The notes: generated by a model from the sequence alone, not told the origin. A DNA stretch of 41,272 bases from Gammaproteobacteria bacterium (GCA_030829985.1 JAURNW010000002.1:1-41272); one strand, 5' to 3'. Shown: positions 32,174-41,192, counted from the first letter of the stretch. Numbers and translations are program-made.

Positions 32174-33070
32174 ATGAAAATAAATGGCGTACAGATAGAC
32201 GATACATTTGCAGAAGCTTTCCCGATGAAAGCGACTCGCATCATAATTACAGCTATGACACTTAAGTGGGCATATCGGGCTGCAAATGCAATTCGTGGAT
32301 TTGCATCTTCAGTCATAGCATGTGGCATTGAGGCTGATATCGAGCGGGAACTCAAACCATCAGAAACACCGGATGGTCGTCCAGGTATTTCGGTGATGAT
32401 CTTTGCAATGTCTACAAAAGATCTGGAAAAACATGTTGCAACACGCGTTGGCCAATCGGTTATGACAACGGCAACCACAGCATGTTATTCAGGGCTGGAA
32501 AGCGAACAAACCGTTTCTATAGGAAAAAGCCTGCGCTTCTTTGGTGATGGTTATCAAATATCAAAAGTTGTAAATGGCAGACGTTTCTGGCGAATTCCGG
32601 TTATGCACGGTGAATTTATCTGTGAGGAGTCTACCGGCGTAACAAAGGCAATTGGCGGGGGTAACTTTCTGGTACTGGCTAAAACAGCCCGACATGGACT
32701 TGCGGCTTGTGAAAAAGCTGTCGATGAAATTCAAAAGTTACCCGGTGTAATTACCGCTTTTCCCGGAGGTGTTGTCGGTTCAGGCTCGAAGGTCGGCTCT
32801 AAATACAAATTTCTCACTGCGTCTACAAATGAGGCGTACTGCCCGACATTGAAAGGTCAGGTAAAATCAGAACTTACAGACGAGATTGGTTCAGTACTCG
32901 AAATAGTAATTGATGGCCTTGATGAAGATTCTATAAATCAGGCAATGCGGGTGGGTATTAAAGCCGCCTGCTCTTTTGGTTTAGCAAAAGGTATTTGTCG
33001 GATTAGCGCTGGGAATTATGGTGGCAATCTGGGGCCTCATTTGTTCCACCTAAGGAAGTTACTTAAATGA
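32174..33070 (+). CDS. fhcD: formylmethanofuran:H4MPT formyltransferase (copy 2)
   Basis: This 298-residue Ftr/FhcD protein is parallel to copy 1: DTFAEAFPMKATRIIITA, RPGISVMIFAMS, RVGQSVMTTATTACYSGL, FGDGYQISK, GGVVGSGSKVGSKYKFL and ISAGNYGGNLGPHLFHL. It starts 9 bp after fhcA-2 and overlaps fhcC-2 by four bases. Surface segments differ clearly from copy 1, as expected if each Ftr is paired with its own complex. Confidence 0.93.
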   Translation: MKINGVQIDDTFAEAFPMKATRIIITAMTLKWAYRAANAIRGFASSVIACGIEADIERELKPSETPDGRPGISVMIFAMSTKDLEKHVATRVGQSVMTTATTACYSGLESEQTVSIGKSLRFFGDGYQISKVVNGRRFWRIPVMHGEFICEESTGVTKAIGGGNFLVLAKTARHGLAACEKAVDEIQKLPGVITAFPGGVVGSGSKVGSKYKFLTASTNEAYCPTLKGQVKSELTDEIGSVLEIVIDGLDEDSINQAMRVGIKAACSFGLAKGICRISAGNYGGNLGPHLFHLRKLLK

Positions 33071-33891
33071 GCGCACTAACTTTTACTTTAAAAACTCCCC
33101 CTAAATTCACGTTGAATGTTGCTCCGCTGATTCCGGAAAATCTAGAAGGAAAAACGCTGGCAAAAATAAAAACTATCAAGCTCATATATGGTAATGAAAC
33201 GGTAAAAGTGGATGCTTTATTCAGTATGAAAGGTACCGATTCTAGCCATATTTGTCTTGATAAAAGCACTGACAAACTCATTAATGTTGGGCAAAAGATG
33301 ACCCGGGGTTCTATTTTCATCAAAGGTGATGTTGGCGATTTCCTTGGCCAGGGGATGAAAAATGGAAAAATTATTGTTGATGGAAACACCGGGGCATGGG
33401 CCGGAAATGCCATGTCCGGCGGCCGTATTGATATACATGGAAATGCCTTAGATTATGTTGGTGCAGGTGCTCCGGGTGATACCTTTGGCATGACGAATGG
33501 TCTGATTAATATAAAAGGTAATGCGGGTGATAGAGTCGGTGATCGTATGCGCCGTGGCATAATCATTATTCAGGGCAAATCCGGAAATTATTGTGGCAGC
33601 CGTATACATGCAGGCACAATAATTGTACTGGACAAAGTCGGCAAACTACCTGGTGAGGGGATGCGGCGAGGTACAATCATTCTGGCTAAAAAACCTGCCC
33701 ATCTGTCCGCAACGTTTAAAAGTTGTGGGAATTTAAAAATGCAGTTTTTACGTCTCCTATTTACTCAGCTTGCAAATATTGATGATGAACTTGCGTTATT
33801 CAGTAAATATGGGCCTGAGGCACATCGCTTTTCAGGCGATCTGGCAAGAAATGGCAAGGGAGAGATACTTATCTTGCAACATTATAAATAA
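33067..33891 (+). CDS. fhcC: formyltransferase/hydrolase complex subunit C (copy 2)
   Basis: This 274-residue FhcC beta-helix protein has the repeated pattern MTRGSIFIKGDVG, MKNGKIIVDGNTG, MSGGRIDIHGNA, MRRGIIIIQGKSG. The first 60 residues are poorly conserved against copy 1. It is the last gene of the second set, overlapping fhcD-2 by four bases. A 263-bp gap with a 10-bp inverted repeat follows before the formate dehydrogenase genes. Confidence 0.92.
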   Translation: MSALTFTLKTPPKFTLNVAPLIPENLEGKTLAKIKTIKLIYGNETVKVDALFSMKGTDSSHICLDKSTDKLINVGQKMTRGSIFIKGDVGDFLGQGMKNGKIIVDGNTGAWAGNAMSGGRIDIHGNALDYVGAGAPGDTFGMTNGLINIKGNAGDRVGDRMRRGIIIIQGKSGNYCGSRIHAGTIIVLDKVGKLPGEGMRRGTIILAKKPAHLSATFKSCGNLKMQFLRLLFTQLANIDDELALFSKYGPEAHRFSGDLARNGKGEILILQHYK

Positions 33892-33993
33892 ATACCATTA
33901 AGCGTATAAAATGCTGCAATTTGTCAGAATCATGGGTTTAGCTGACTTAATTGACTTTAGATAATAACTAAACCAATATTACTTATATACCCA

Positions 33994-34029
33994 CTTGATA
34001 GAATTGAGATGATGTTCGTTTCTATCAAG
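33994..34029. repeat. inverted repeat between fhcC-2 and formate dehydrogenase
   Basis: CTTGATAGAA (33994-34003) and TTCTATCAAG (34020-34029) are perfect 10-bp arms around a 16-nt loop. There is no T tract, so it is a weak terminator at best; it may be an operator. The rest of the 33892-34154 gap is AT-rich without an ORF and has a TATAAT at 34091-34096 that could be the -10 of the formate dehydrogenase promoter. Confidence 0.45.
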
Positions 34030-34154
34030 CAATTGTCGATTGACATTAATTAATTTAATTGTGAGTTCGGCTCATAAGGTTATGCGTTAGTATAATTATA
34101 AAAAAAGCATGACACTTATTAACAATTATAAAATCAATATAGAAACGAATATCA

Positions 34155-35816
34155 ATGAAACGTACTCGAGGAAAAAAAGGTCGCGTCCAAGGCCGCACTA
34201 CACCCCATAAATCGTTAGCAGAAATCAGACAAATTCTTGGTGATTCGCCAAGAACGCGTGACATGCTAATAGAGAATCTTCACAAGATTCAAGATCATTA
34301 TCACCATATATCAAACCGACATATTCTTGCACTTTCTATTGATATGAGCCTGCCCATGGCTGAAGTCTATGAAACAGCAACGTTTTATCACCACTTTGAT
34401 GTACTCGCTGAAAATGAAGTAGCCCCTCCATCCAGAACAGTAAGAGTTTGTGATTCACTCACCTGCGAAATGTTTGGTGCAAAAAATTTAATCAATCAAC
34501 TTGAATCTGAAGATATTGATGATGTTCGAATTCAGCCAGTACCCTGTGTAGGACGCTGCAGCCATGCCCCAGTCGCCGTTGTTGGAACCAACCCGATAGA
34601 ATCTGCAGACTTGACTAAAATTAAAACAGCTATTCAAAATAATGAGTTCGAAGATACTGAACCAGACTGCATAAACTATAGTGAATATAGAAAGAATGGT
34701 GGCTATCAAACTCTAATAGATTGTGTAGAAGCTAAACATAATCGCGAAGACATTATTTCAATATTAGAAGATTCTAATTTACGTGGCCTGGGTGGAGCGG
34801 GATTTCCGACTGGACGTAAATGGCGAATTTTGAGTGAACAATCAAAACCCAAAATGATTGCCATCAATATCGATGAAGGTGAACCAGGAACATTCAAAGA
34901 CCGGTTTTATCTTGAACAGGATCCACATCGGTTTATTGAAGGCACTTTAATTGCTCATTGGGCTATTGAAGCTGACAAGATCTACATTTATTTAAGAGAT
35001 GAATACGCGGGCTGCCGTAAAGCATTAGAAAAAGAACTCGCCTCACTAAAGCAGAATCCGCCATGTGCATTACCTGAGATTCACCTAAGACGTGGTGCTG
35101 GAGCCTATATATGTGGCGAAGAATCAGCAATGATTGAATCTATTGAAGGTAAACGAGGCATGCCACGATTACGTCCGCCTTATGTTGCGCAAGTGGGTCT
35201 TTTTGGACGCCCTACCCTTGAACAAAATATGGAAAGTATGCATTGGGTAAGAGATATTATTAACAATGGTGCAGAGTGGTTTTCCAAGAATGGTCGACAT
35301 GACCGCAAAGGGCTGCGATCTTTTTCTGTAAGTGGTCGTGTACAAAAACCCGGAGTACATCTTGCACCGGCAGGGATCACAATTCAGGAATTAATTGATG
35401 AGTATTGTGGTGGCATGCTTGATGGACATGAATTCTATGGCTATTTCCCTGGTGGTGCATCTGGAGGTATTTTGCCCGCATCATTAGGCAATATCCCGCT
35501 TGATTTTGATACATTGCAACCTTACGGTTGTTTCATTGGCTCTGCAGCAATTGTCGTATTATCAAACAAAGACAGCGCAAAACAAATGGCACTCAATGCC
35601 ATGCGCTTTTTTGAAGATGAATCATGCGGTCAATGCACTCCCTGCCGAGTAGGAACTGCCAAAGCAGTTAAACTAATGGAAAAAGAAGACTGGGATCAAC
35701 CTCTACTGGAAGAATTGTCCACTGCCATGGTCGATGCTTCAATTTGTGGTTTAGGTCAAGCTGCGCCAAATCCTTTGCGTTGCGCAATAAAATATTTTCC
35801 TGAGGAATTCAAATAA
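34155..35816 (+). CDS. fdhB: NAD-dependent formate dehydrogenase beta subunit (NuoE-NuoF fusion)
   Basis: This 553-residue diaphorase subunit takes electrons from the alpha subunit and reduces NAD. The N-terminal NuoE-like domain binds [2Fe-2S] through Cys99, Cys104, Cys131 and Cys135 (CDSLTC, CVGRC). The NuoF-like part has RGLGGAGFPTGRKW for FMN, INIDEGEPGTFKDR and GAGAYICGEESA for NADH, and ESCGQCTPCRVG for [4Fe-4S]. The fused form is that of the two-subunit FDH1 of Methylobacterium; other soluble enzymes have the two parts as separate FdsG and FdsB proteins. The first 15 residues are very basic. The stop shares one base with the alpha-subunit start. Confidence 0.94.
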   Translation: MKRTRGKKGRVQGRTTPHKSLAEIRQILGDSPRTRDMLIENLHKIQDHYHHISNRHILALSIDMSLPMAEVYETATFYHHFDVLAENEVAPPSRTVRVCDSLTCEMFGAKNLINQLESEDIDDVRIQPVPCVGRCSHAPVAVVGTNPIESADLTKIKTAIQNNEFEDTEPDCINYSEYRKNGGYQTLIDCVEAKHNREDIISILEDSNLRGLGGAGFPTGRKWRILSEQSKPKMIAINIDEGEPGTFKDRFYLEQDPHRFIEGTLIAHWAIEADKIYIYLRDEYAGCRKALEKELASLKQNPPCALPEIHLRRGAGAYICGEESAMIESIEGKRGMPRLRPPYVAQVGLFGRPTLEQNMESMHWVRDIINNGAEWFSKNGRHDRKGLRSFSVSGRVQKPGVHLAPAGITIQELIDEYCGGMLDGHEFYGYFPGGASGGILPASLGNIPLDFDTLQPYGCFIGSAAIVVLSNKDSAKQMALNAMRFFEDESCGQCTPCRVGTAKAVKLMEKEDWDQPLLEELSTAMVDASICGLGQAAPNPLRCAIKYFPEEFK

Positions 35817-38611
35817 TGGCTGCTAATCCAAAATTCATGAATGAGAAAGCCGTCTCTTTTAAATTAAATGGTGATGATATTGAGGCTTACGGCGAAGAAA
35901 CTATTCTGCAAGCCGCTAAACGCAATGGTATAGAAATACCACATCTTTGCTACAAAGAGGGTTATCGACCGGATGGAAATTGTCGTGCATGTGTAGTAGA
36001 GATCGATGGTGAGCGCGTATTAGCACCATCATGTTGCCGTCAACCTACAGAAGGAATGGCAGTAAACAGTAATAATGAACGTGCCCAATTATCACAGAAA
36101 ATGGTATTGGAATTGTTGTTGTCTGATATGCCGCAACAAGGAAAGTCACCCTATAAATTACATTCAGAACTTGATTATTGGGCCGAAAAATTAGAAGTAT
36201 TTAATCCTCGTTTTGAACAAAGAGAACAACCTAAACCCGACCTTACACATCCCGCGATTGCAGTAAATCTGGATGCTTGTATTCAATGCACCCGTTGCGT
36301 AAGGGCTTGTCGTGAAGAACAAGTAAATGATGTGATTGGTATGGCATTTCGTGGGAAGCATGCTGAAATTATTTTTGATATGGCAGAACCCATGGGAGAA
36401 AGCACCTGTGTTGCCTGTGGCGAATGTGTGCAGGCATGCCCTACTGGTGCGCTGATGCCAGCGAAGAATGTTGGCTTAATTGAACCGGATAAAAAAGTTG
36501 AATCCGTATGTCCTTATTGTGGAGTCGGTTGTTTATTAACCTACAACATCAAAAACAATCATATTCAATATGTTGAAGGACGTGATGGTCCTGCTAACAA
36601 GAGCAGATTATGTGTCAAAGGAAGATATGGTTTTGATTATGTACACCATCCGGACCGTCTCACAAAACCTCTAATTCGTCGGGAAGGAATGGAAAAAACA
36701 CCTTCTTTAATCGACCCGACTGAAGTGCATAAGTATTTCCGTGAAGCCAGTTGGGAAGAAGCATTAGATTTTGCTGCAAGCGGTCTAAAAAATATCAGAG
36801 ACACAAAAGGTCCTAATGCTTTAGCAGGTTTTGGTTGTGCGAAAGGCAGTAATGAAGAAGCTTATTTGGTTCAAAAATTAGTACGTACTGGTTTTAGAAC
36901 AAATAATGTCGACCACTGTACTCGTTTATGTCATGCGTCATCAGTTGCTGCCTTACTCGAAACAATTGGATCCGGTGCAGTTTCAAACCAGGTAGCTGAT
37001 GGTTCAGAAGCTGAAGTGATTATAGTTATCGGAGCACGACCAAATGATAATCATCCGGTTGCCGCAACATTCATAAAAAATGCTACCGACCGTGGTAGCA
37101 AATTGGTACTGATAGAACCTTACGGTTCTGAAATGTATCTTCATGCAGAACATTTACTACAATTAAGACCCGGGACAGATGTATTACTGCTGAATGCAAT
37201 GATGCATACAATTATTACTGAAAACTTACAAAATCAGGAGTTCATTGATCAGCATACTGATGGTTATCAGGCTTTAAAAGAAACTGTGCTTAAATACAGT
37301 CCTGAAGAAGTTGCACCTATCTGTGCTATTCCACCGGAAACTATAAAAACAGTAGCACGCTTATATGCAACTGCGAAAACTGCAATTATTTTCTGGGGCA
37401 TGGGTATTTCACAACATATACATGGAACAGACAACGCCAGATGTTTAATTTCTCTGGCACTTATGACTGGACAGATTGGTAGAACAAGTACTGGTTTACA
37501 TCCCTTACGTGGACAAAATAATGTACAAGGCACTTCTGATGTCGGTTTAATACCAATGGTCTATCCAGACTATCAGCCTGTATCAGATCCGAACGTGAGG
37601 AAAAAATTTGAACAACTTTGGGGGCAGGAACTTGATGCTGATGTGGGTAAGACAGTTGTCGAAATTATGCATGCTATCCATGATGGTGATCTAAATGGAC
37701 TTTATATTATGGGCGAAAACCCGGCCATGTCAGATCCAAACCTCAATCATGCGCGGGAGGCTCTCGCAACCCTTGAGCATTGTGTAGTACAAGATATTTT
37801 CTTCACTGAAACATGCAGCTATGCAGATGTTATATTACCCGCCAGTGCTTTTCCTGAAAAATCCGGTACTTTCACAAACACAGACAGACGTGTACAAATG
37901 GGTCGTCAAGCCATAAATCCACCGGGTGACGCTAGACAGGATTTATGGATTATCCAGGAAATTGCGAATCGTATTGGCCTTAATTGGAATTATGATGGCC
38001 CTGAAGATGTCTTCAATGAAATTCGAAAAGCAGTCCCAAGTATGGGCGGTATTACCTGGGAAAGGTTAGAGAAAGAGGATTCCTTAACTTATCCACTATT
38101 AAAAGAAGGCGACTCTGGTGAACCTATTATCTTTAAAGATGGCATCTTCCCAACAGAAGATGGTAAAGGGCGATTTGTCCCTGCTGAGTACATTGAAGCA
38201 GCAGAAATGCCGGACAGCAAATATCCCTATGTATTTGTAACCGGTCGTCAATTGGAGCACTGGCATACAGGAACCATGACACGTCATTCACGCGTACTAG
38301 ATGCGCTGGAACCGGGCCCATGTATTATGGTTAACCCCAAAGATCTGAAAAAGTTTGGGCTAAAGACTGGTGATATGTTAGTCGTAGAATCAAGACGCGG
38401 CAGAATTGCAGCGACTACCAGAGCTGATGAGCACATGCTTGAAGGCGTAGTAATGATGCCATTCACATTTAGTGAAGCAGCCGCTAATTTAATTACTAAT
38501 GAAGAATTAGATCCATTTGGCAAAATCCCGGAATTTAAATTTTGTTCAGTAAGATTAAAGAAAGGTACTCGAACAAACGACGAGATTAGTAAACAGAAAA
38601 GTAATCATTAA
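35816..38611 (+). CDS. fdhA: NAD-dependent formate dehydrogenase alpha subunit (Mo/W)
   Basis: This 931-residue catalytic subunit oxidises formate to CO2. The NuoG-like N-terminus has a [2Fe-2S] site (Cys45, Cys56, Cys59 and Cys73 or Cys74), then CIQCTRCVRAC and CVACGECVQAC for two [4Fe-4S] clusters. The catalytic domain begins with CPYCGVGC (from Cys232) and Cys266. The Mo/W ligand is Cys372 with His373 in TRLCHASS, so it is the cysteine form, not selenocysteine. PLRGQNNVQG carries the active-site Arg. It overlaps the beta subunit by one base and is cytoplasmic with no signal. By domain layout it matches FDH1-type enzymes; whether it uses W or Mo cannot be read from sequence. Its likely formate source is the fhc-2 complex encoded upstream. 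Confidence 0.95.
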   Translation: MAANPKFMNEKAVSFKLNGDDIEAYGEETILQAAKRNGIEIPHLCYKEGYRPDGNCRACVVEIDGERVLAPSCCRQPTEGMAVNSNNERAQLSQKMVLELLLSDMPQQGKSPYKLHSELDYWAEKLEVFNPRFEQREQPKPDLTHPAIAVNLDACIQCTRCVRACREEQVNDVIGMAFRGKHAEIIFDMAEPMGESTCVACGECVQACPTGALMPAKNVGLIEPDKKVESVCPYCGVGCLLTYNIKNNHIQYVEGRDGPANKSRLCVKGRYGFDYVHHPDRLTKPLIRREGMEKTPSLIDPTEVHKYFREASWEEALDFAASGLKNIRDTKGPNALAGFGCAKGSNEEAYLVQKLVRTGFRTNNVDHCTRLCHASSVAALLETIGSGAVSNQVADGSEAEVIIVIGARPNDNHPVAATFIKNATDRGSKLVLIEPYGSEMYLHAEHLLQLRPGTDVLLLNAMMHTIITENLQNQEFIDQHTDGYQALKETVLKYSPEEVAPICAIPPETIKTVARLYATAKTAIIFWGMGISQHIHGTDNARCLISLALMTGQIGRTSTGLHPLRGQNNVQGTSDVGLIPMVYPDYQPVSDPNVRKKFEQLWGQELDADVGKTVVEIMHAIHDGDLNGLYIMGENPAMSDPNLNHAREALATLEHCVVQDIFFTETCSYADVILPASAFPEKSGTFTNTDRRVQMGRQAINPPGDARQDLWIIQEIANRIGLNWNYDGPEDVFNEIRKAVPSMGGITWERLEKEDSLTYPLLKEGDSGEPIIFKDGIFPTEDGKGRFVPAEYIEAAEMPDSKYPYVFVTGRQLEHWHTGTMTRHSRVLDALEPGPCIMVNPKDLKKFGLKTGDMLVVESRRGRIAATTRADEHMLEGVVMMPFTFSEAAANLITNEELDPFGKIPEFKFCSVRLKKGTRTNDEISKQKSNH

Positions 38612-38620
38612 ACAACAACC

Positions 38621-38651
38621 TGGATAATATTCTGAAACAGAATATTATCCA
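38621..38651. terminator. hairpin between convergent fdhA and the unknown secreted protein gene
   Basis: TGGATAATATTCTG and CAGAATATTATCCA are perfect 14-bp arms around AAA, 10 bp past the fdhA stop. There is no long T-run, but the stem is strong and lies between convergent genes, so it probably terminates or protects both transcripts. Confidence 0.7.
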
Positions 38652-38703
38652 GAAAACGTATGTTTAATATGTAAATTAGCTGGAAAGTATAAACAGATTT
38701 AAA

Positions 38704-39495
38704 TCAGGACTCGTTATTCTTAACATCTACCAGGGTGAGCGTTTCCAATACTAACGGCTCAGCACCTTCCTTACTTTTATCAGGAATCAGTGTTGTTATC
38801 TGATAAAGACTACCAGGAAGCTCATCTGAAAAGATGAATTCATAATATTTATCTGCAAACTGTTCGAAATCACGGCGATGAGGGTCATTTAAATAAGGGG
38901 AAAAATATATTTTTTCACCGTTATATTCTTTTCCGTTAAATTTAAACTTTGTTGGCTCAACTACCGCATCATTTCTCAATGAGATCTTGATATACTTTTG
39001 AAAATGTCTCCAATGACCATTAGTCAAACGATTCATTTCATAGACATCTCCCTGCATATAAATTCCTATTGCAGGATTACCCGTAATATTTGTCACATTA
39101 TCAGGGGTGACAACTTGTTTCTTTTCTGCTGTAAAAAATTCCATCATGGCATTCTTGGTGCCATCTTCATTCAGTTCAAGTATTTTCAAATATACTGAAT
39201 CCGTAAATCCTTCTTCATATGTTCCAGATTTTACAAACTCATAGTAAAGACTAAGGGGAGATTTTATATTTCCCAAATGGTCACTGTGCCATAATTTAGT
39301 CTCAGCCTCGTTAAATTGGAAATCTTCAGGGATTTCTTCTACTTCTCCATAACGTCCTATGCTTGATTCAATTTCTTCCTGTGTTAATGGCGTCCCAGCA
39401 CCCGGAGTGGCAACTTCATTTTGTTCTTCAGCAAATAAATTGCTACTAAGCAACAGGGGGAAAATCGTAAGAAGTATATAAGCTATAAATTTCAT
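38704..39495 (-). CDS. secreted protein of unknown function in the xox cluster
   Basis: This 263-residue protein has a clear signal peptide (hydrophobic core, then SSNLFA before EEQN, cleavage near residue 22), so it is periplasmic. I do not recognise the family. The mature part is acidic and mixed alpha/beta, with aromatic-rich segments such as LSLYYEFVKSG, HWRHFQKYI and KIYFSPYLNDPHRRDF, and it has no cysteine. It follows xoxJ by 15 bp on the same strand and is the last gene of the operon. The position suggests a helper in methanol dehydrogenase assembly, cofactor or lanthanide handling, or electron transfer, but nothing in the sequence proves it. Confidence 0.75.
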   Translation of the reverse strand: MKFIAYILLTIFPLLLSSNLFAEEQNEVATPGAGTPLTQEEIESSIGRYGEVEEIPEDFQFNEAETKLWHSDHLGNIKSPLSLYYEFVKSGTYEEGFTDSVYLKILELNEDGTKNAMMEFFTAEKKQVVTPDNVTNITGNPAIGIYMQGDVYEMNRLTNGHWRHFQKYIKISLRNDAVVEPTKFKFNGKEYNGEKIYFSPYLNDPHRRDFEQFADKYYEFIFSDELPGSLYQITTLIPDKSKEGAEPLVLETLTLVDVKNNES

Positions 39496-39510
39496 ATGTC
39501 AGCAACTCAA

Positions 39511-40350
39511 TTATTTAATTAATGGCACACCGAAGTCTGTTAATATTTTTTCTATATCGGTTTTATTTTCTTTAATTAGATTGTTTATTTTTTCTTTCCA
39601 GGCTTTTTCACCATATCTTACAGCCATTGAAAAACTATATGTAAACCGCATCTCTGGTCTTTCTGGATCATCTTTTAAAGGTAGTAAAACCAGTTCAACA
39701 TCTTCCTTTTTATACTGTTTTGCAAAATAGCCGGCCGTTGGCCCCCAGATAATAGTTGCATCAATTTTACCTGCGGCCACGTCTTCGACCATTTGTTGTC
39801 CAGGATTGACTTTAGGGTCACCTGATTGTCCTTGATAACGAACCATATGACTCATGAGTTCATTATAAAATACCCATAACTGTTGCGGTCCACGGTCAGG
39901 CAATCCTATCTTGATATCATTTTTTTCTTCATTTACAAACTTGCCAAGCATGGAGGGCTCGGTTATAGAATCCAACTTTCTGCCTTTTGCATATACTAAA
40001 ACATAAGTAGAAGTAAAATATGGTTCAGTAGTCGCCGCTAATTCAAAATTCGATGGAGCACTAATCACTAAATCGCATTTGTAACCAAGGCCTTCTTCAG
40101 ATTCAGCTCTTAGAGTATTTCTTATAAAACCAATACGCTGTGGAAAAAATTCATATTTCACTTTCAACCCTAATTTATCAGCTAATAACTCTGCTATTTT
40201 ATTTTCATAACCTTCTTCTGCTCTACTTGAAAATGGCAACATATAAGGATCTGCACATACTTTAAGAAATTCAGAATCAGGGAATCCTTCTTCCGCAAAG
40301 CATGTTTGCATCACTAGCATTGATAATAAAAAATTGAATATGAGTTTCAT
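39511..40350 (-). CDS. xoxJ: XoxJ-like periplasmic solute-binding protein
   Basis: This 279-residue protein has a signal peptide (cleavage likely after TCFA, about residue 19). It belongs to the quinoprotein-dehydrogenase-associated group of family 3 substrate-binding proteins: LKVCADPYMLPFSSRAEEGYENKIAELLADKLG, FFPQRIGFIRNTLRA, CDLVISAP and a C-terminal DFGVPL. XoxJ and MxaJ accompany PQQ methanol dehydrogenases and are thought to help activate or fold them rather than transport solutes. It lies between the cupredoxin gene (73 bp) and an unknown secreted protein gene (15 bp), all on the minus strand with xoxF upstream. Confidence 0.88.
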   Translation of the reverse strand: MKLIFNFLLSMLVMQTCFAEEGFPDSEFLKVCADPYMLPFSSRAEEGYENKIAELLADKLGLKVKYEFFPQRIGFIRNTLRAESEEGLGYKCDLVISAPSNFELAATTEPYFTSTYVLVYAKGRKLDSITEPSMLGKFVNEEKNDIKIGLPDRGPQQLWVFYNELMSHMVRYQGQSGDPKVNPGQQMVEDVAAGKIDATIIWGPTAGYFAKQYKKEDVELVLLPLKDDPERPEMRFTYSFSMAVRYGEKAWKEKINNLIKENKTDIEKILTDFGVPLIK

Positions 40351-40423
40351 AAGTTTAAATTTGTCCGCATGTTAATAGCGGACATTCCATTTTAGTATGC
40401 GAAGTATTTATGTTCTTACCTTT

Positions 40424-40864
40424 CTATTTGGTAGGTTTTATTTTATTTATCTTACCCAACAACCTGCGAAAAGGTCCTTTTAGTGTATCCATCGCTTTTT
40501 GTTTATAGGCTGCGATATCATCCGCAGTGACATCACCAACAATTATTACGCCAACCATGCCGAATCCAATATGAGGCTGGCAGACATAAGCATAAATACC
40601 GGGTTTTTCCAGATGCGCTTGTACATTTTCGCCCATACCACCGGCCCATGGCGTAGCACCTTCAGGAATTAACCCTTCTACAGATACGGAATTATGTGAA
40701 TTCATATTAGAAAAATGCACACTGTCACCTTCTGCAACATAAAGGATGTCATTTTCAAAAGCACGAGCACCTGCTTTAATTGTATGTTCGGCTGCATTAG
40801 CAACATTTGGTAATATAAATGCCGCAGTAGCCAGAAATATGGTCAGCATATTTTTCATCATCAT
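40424..40864 (-). CDS. pseudoazurin-like cupredoxin
   Basis: This small blue-copper protein is 146 residues long, with a signal peptide cleaved after about residue 24 (NVANA). The type-1 copper ligands are all visible: His57 (NSHNSV), Cys95, His98 and Met103 in CQPHIGFGM, with the C-x2-H-x4-M spacing and the IPEGA and GMVGVIIVGD segments of pseudoazurin. I chose the ATG at 40864, which has GGAG at proper distance, over a TTG at 40879. In most xox clusters the gene between xoxF and xoxJ is a cytochrome c (xoxG); here the cupredoxin takes that place. It likely accepts electrons from the methanol dehydrogenase or passes them on. Confidence 0.88.
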   Translation of the reverse strand: MMMKNMLTIFLATAAFILPNVANAAEHTIKAGARAFENDILYVAEGDSVHFSNMNSHNSVSVEGLIPEGATPWAGGMGENVQAHLEKPGIYAYVCQPHIGFGMVGVIIVGDVTADDIAAYKQKAMDTLKGPFRRLLGKINKIKPTK

Positions 40865-40934
40865 GTCGATCATCTCCAAATAATTAATATTCTATATATT
40901 GTTCTAATAGACAACTTTAAATTTCAAGGCACGA

Positions 40935-40963
40935 ATTAAAGAGTGCTTTTGACAGCATGTCAA
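40935..40963 (-). promoter_or_regulatory. predicted promoter of the cupredoxin-xoxJ operon
   Basis: On the minus strand TTGACA (40963-40958) and TTTAAT (40940-40935) are 17 bp apart and lie about 70 bp before the cupredoxin start. The -35 is one arm of a palindrome, TTGACA-N3-TGTCAA (40949-40963), a possible operator. The remaining gap up to the xoxF terminator is AT-rich and shows no ORF. Confidence 0.6.
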
Positions 40964-41139
40964 TTTATATACCATGAATTGACCCTTTTTTAAGGTTTAA
41001 GTCAGAGCCCATTTGAATTTCATACAGTTTCAATGTTTATGACTGAATAAGTCATAACAAGTTCTTATAAATAATACTGAAATAATAGAGAGTATTTATA
41101 CAAATCAATTAAAAACTCAAACTTCACTAATAAAAAAAT

Positions 41140-41161
41140 CCCCGACACCGAAGTGTCGGGG
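41140..41161 (-). terminator. xoxF terminator
   Basis: On the minus strand a 9-bp stem CCCCGACAC / GTGTCGGGG closes a TTCG tetraloop and is followed by ATTTTTTTA, a classical intrinsic terminator. It lies 31 bp past the xoxF stop, so the cupredoxin operon needs its own promoter or read-through. Confidence 0.9.
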
Positions 41162-41192
41162 ACATCTTAACAAACGCTTGTTTGCTGAGATC

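Noticed and set aside
29200-33891. Second set as a second redox-active formylmethanofuran dehydrogenase
   Set aside because: The B subunit has Met121 in place of the metal-ligand Cys, the active-site Arg motif is lost, and no D subunit gene is present.
33892-34154. Molybdenum or tungsten cofactor riboswitch before formate dehydrogenase
   Set aside because: Apart from one 10-bp inverted repeat I could not find the conserved elements of the Moco-type RNA.
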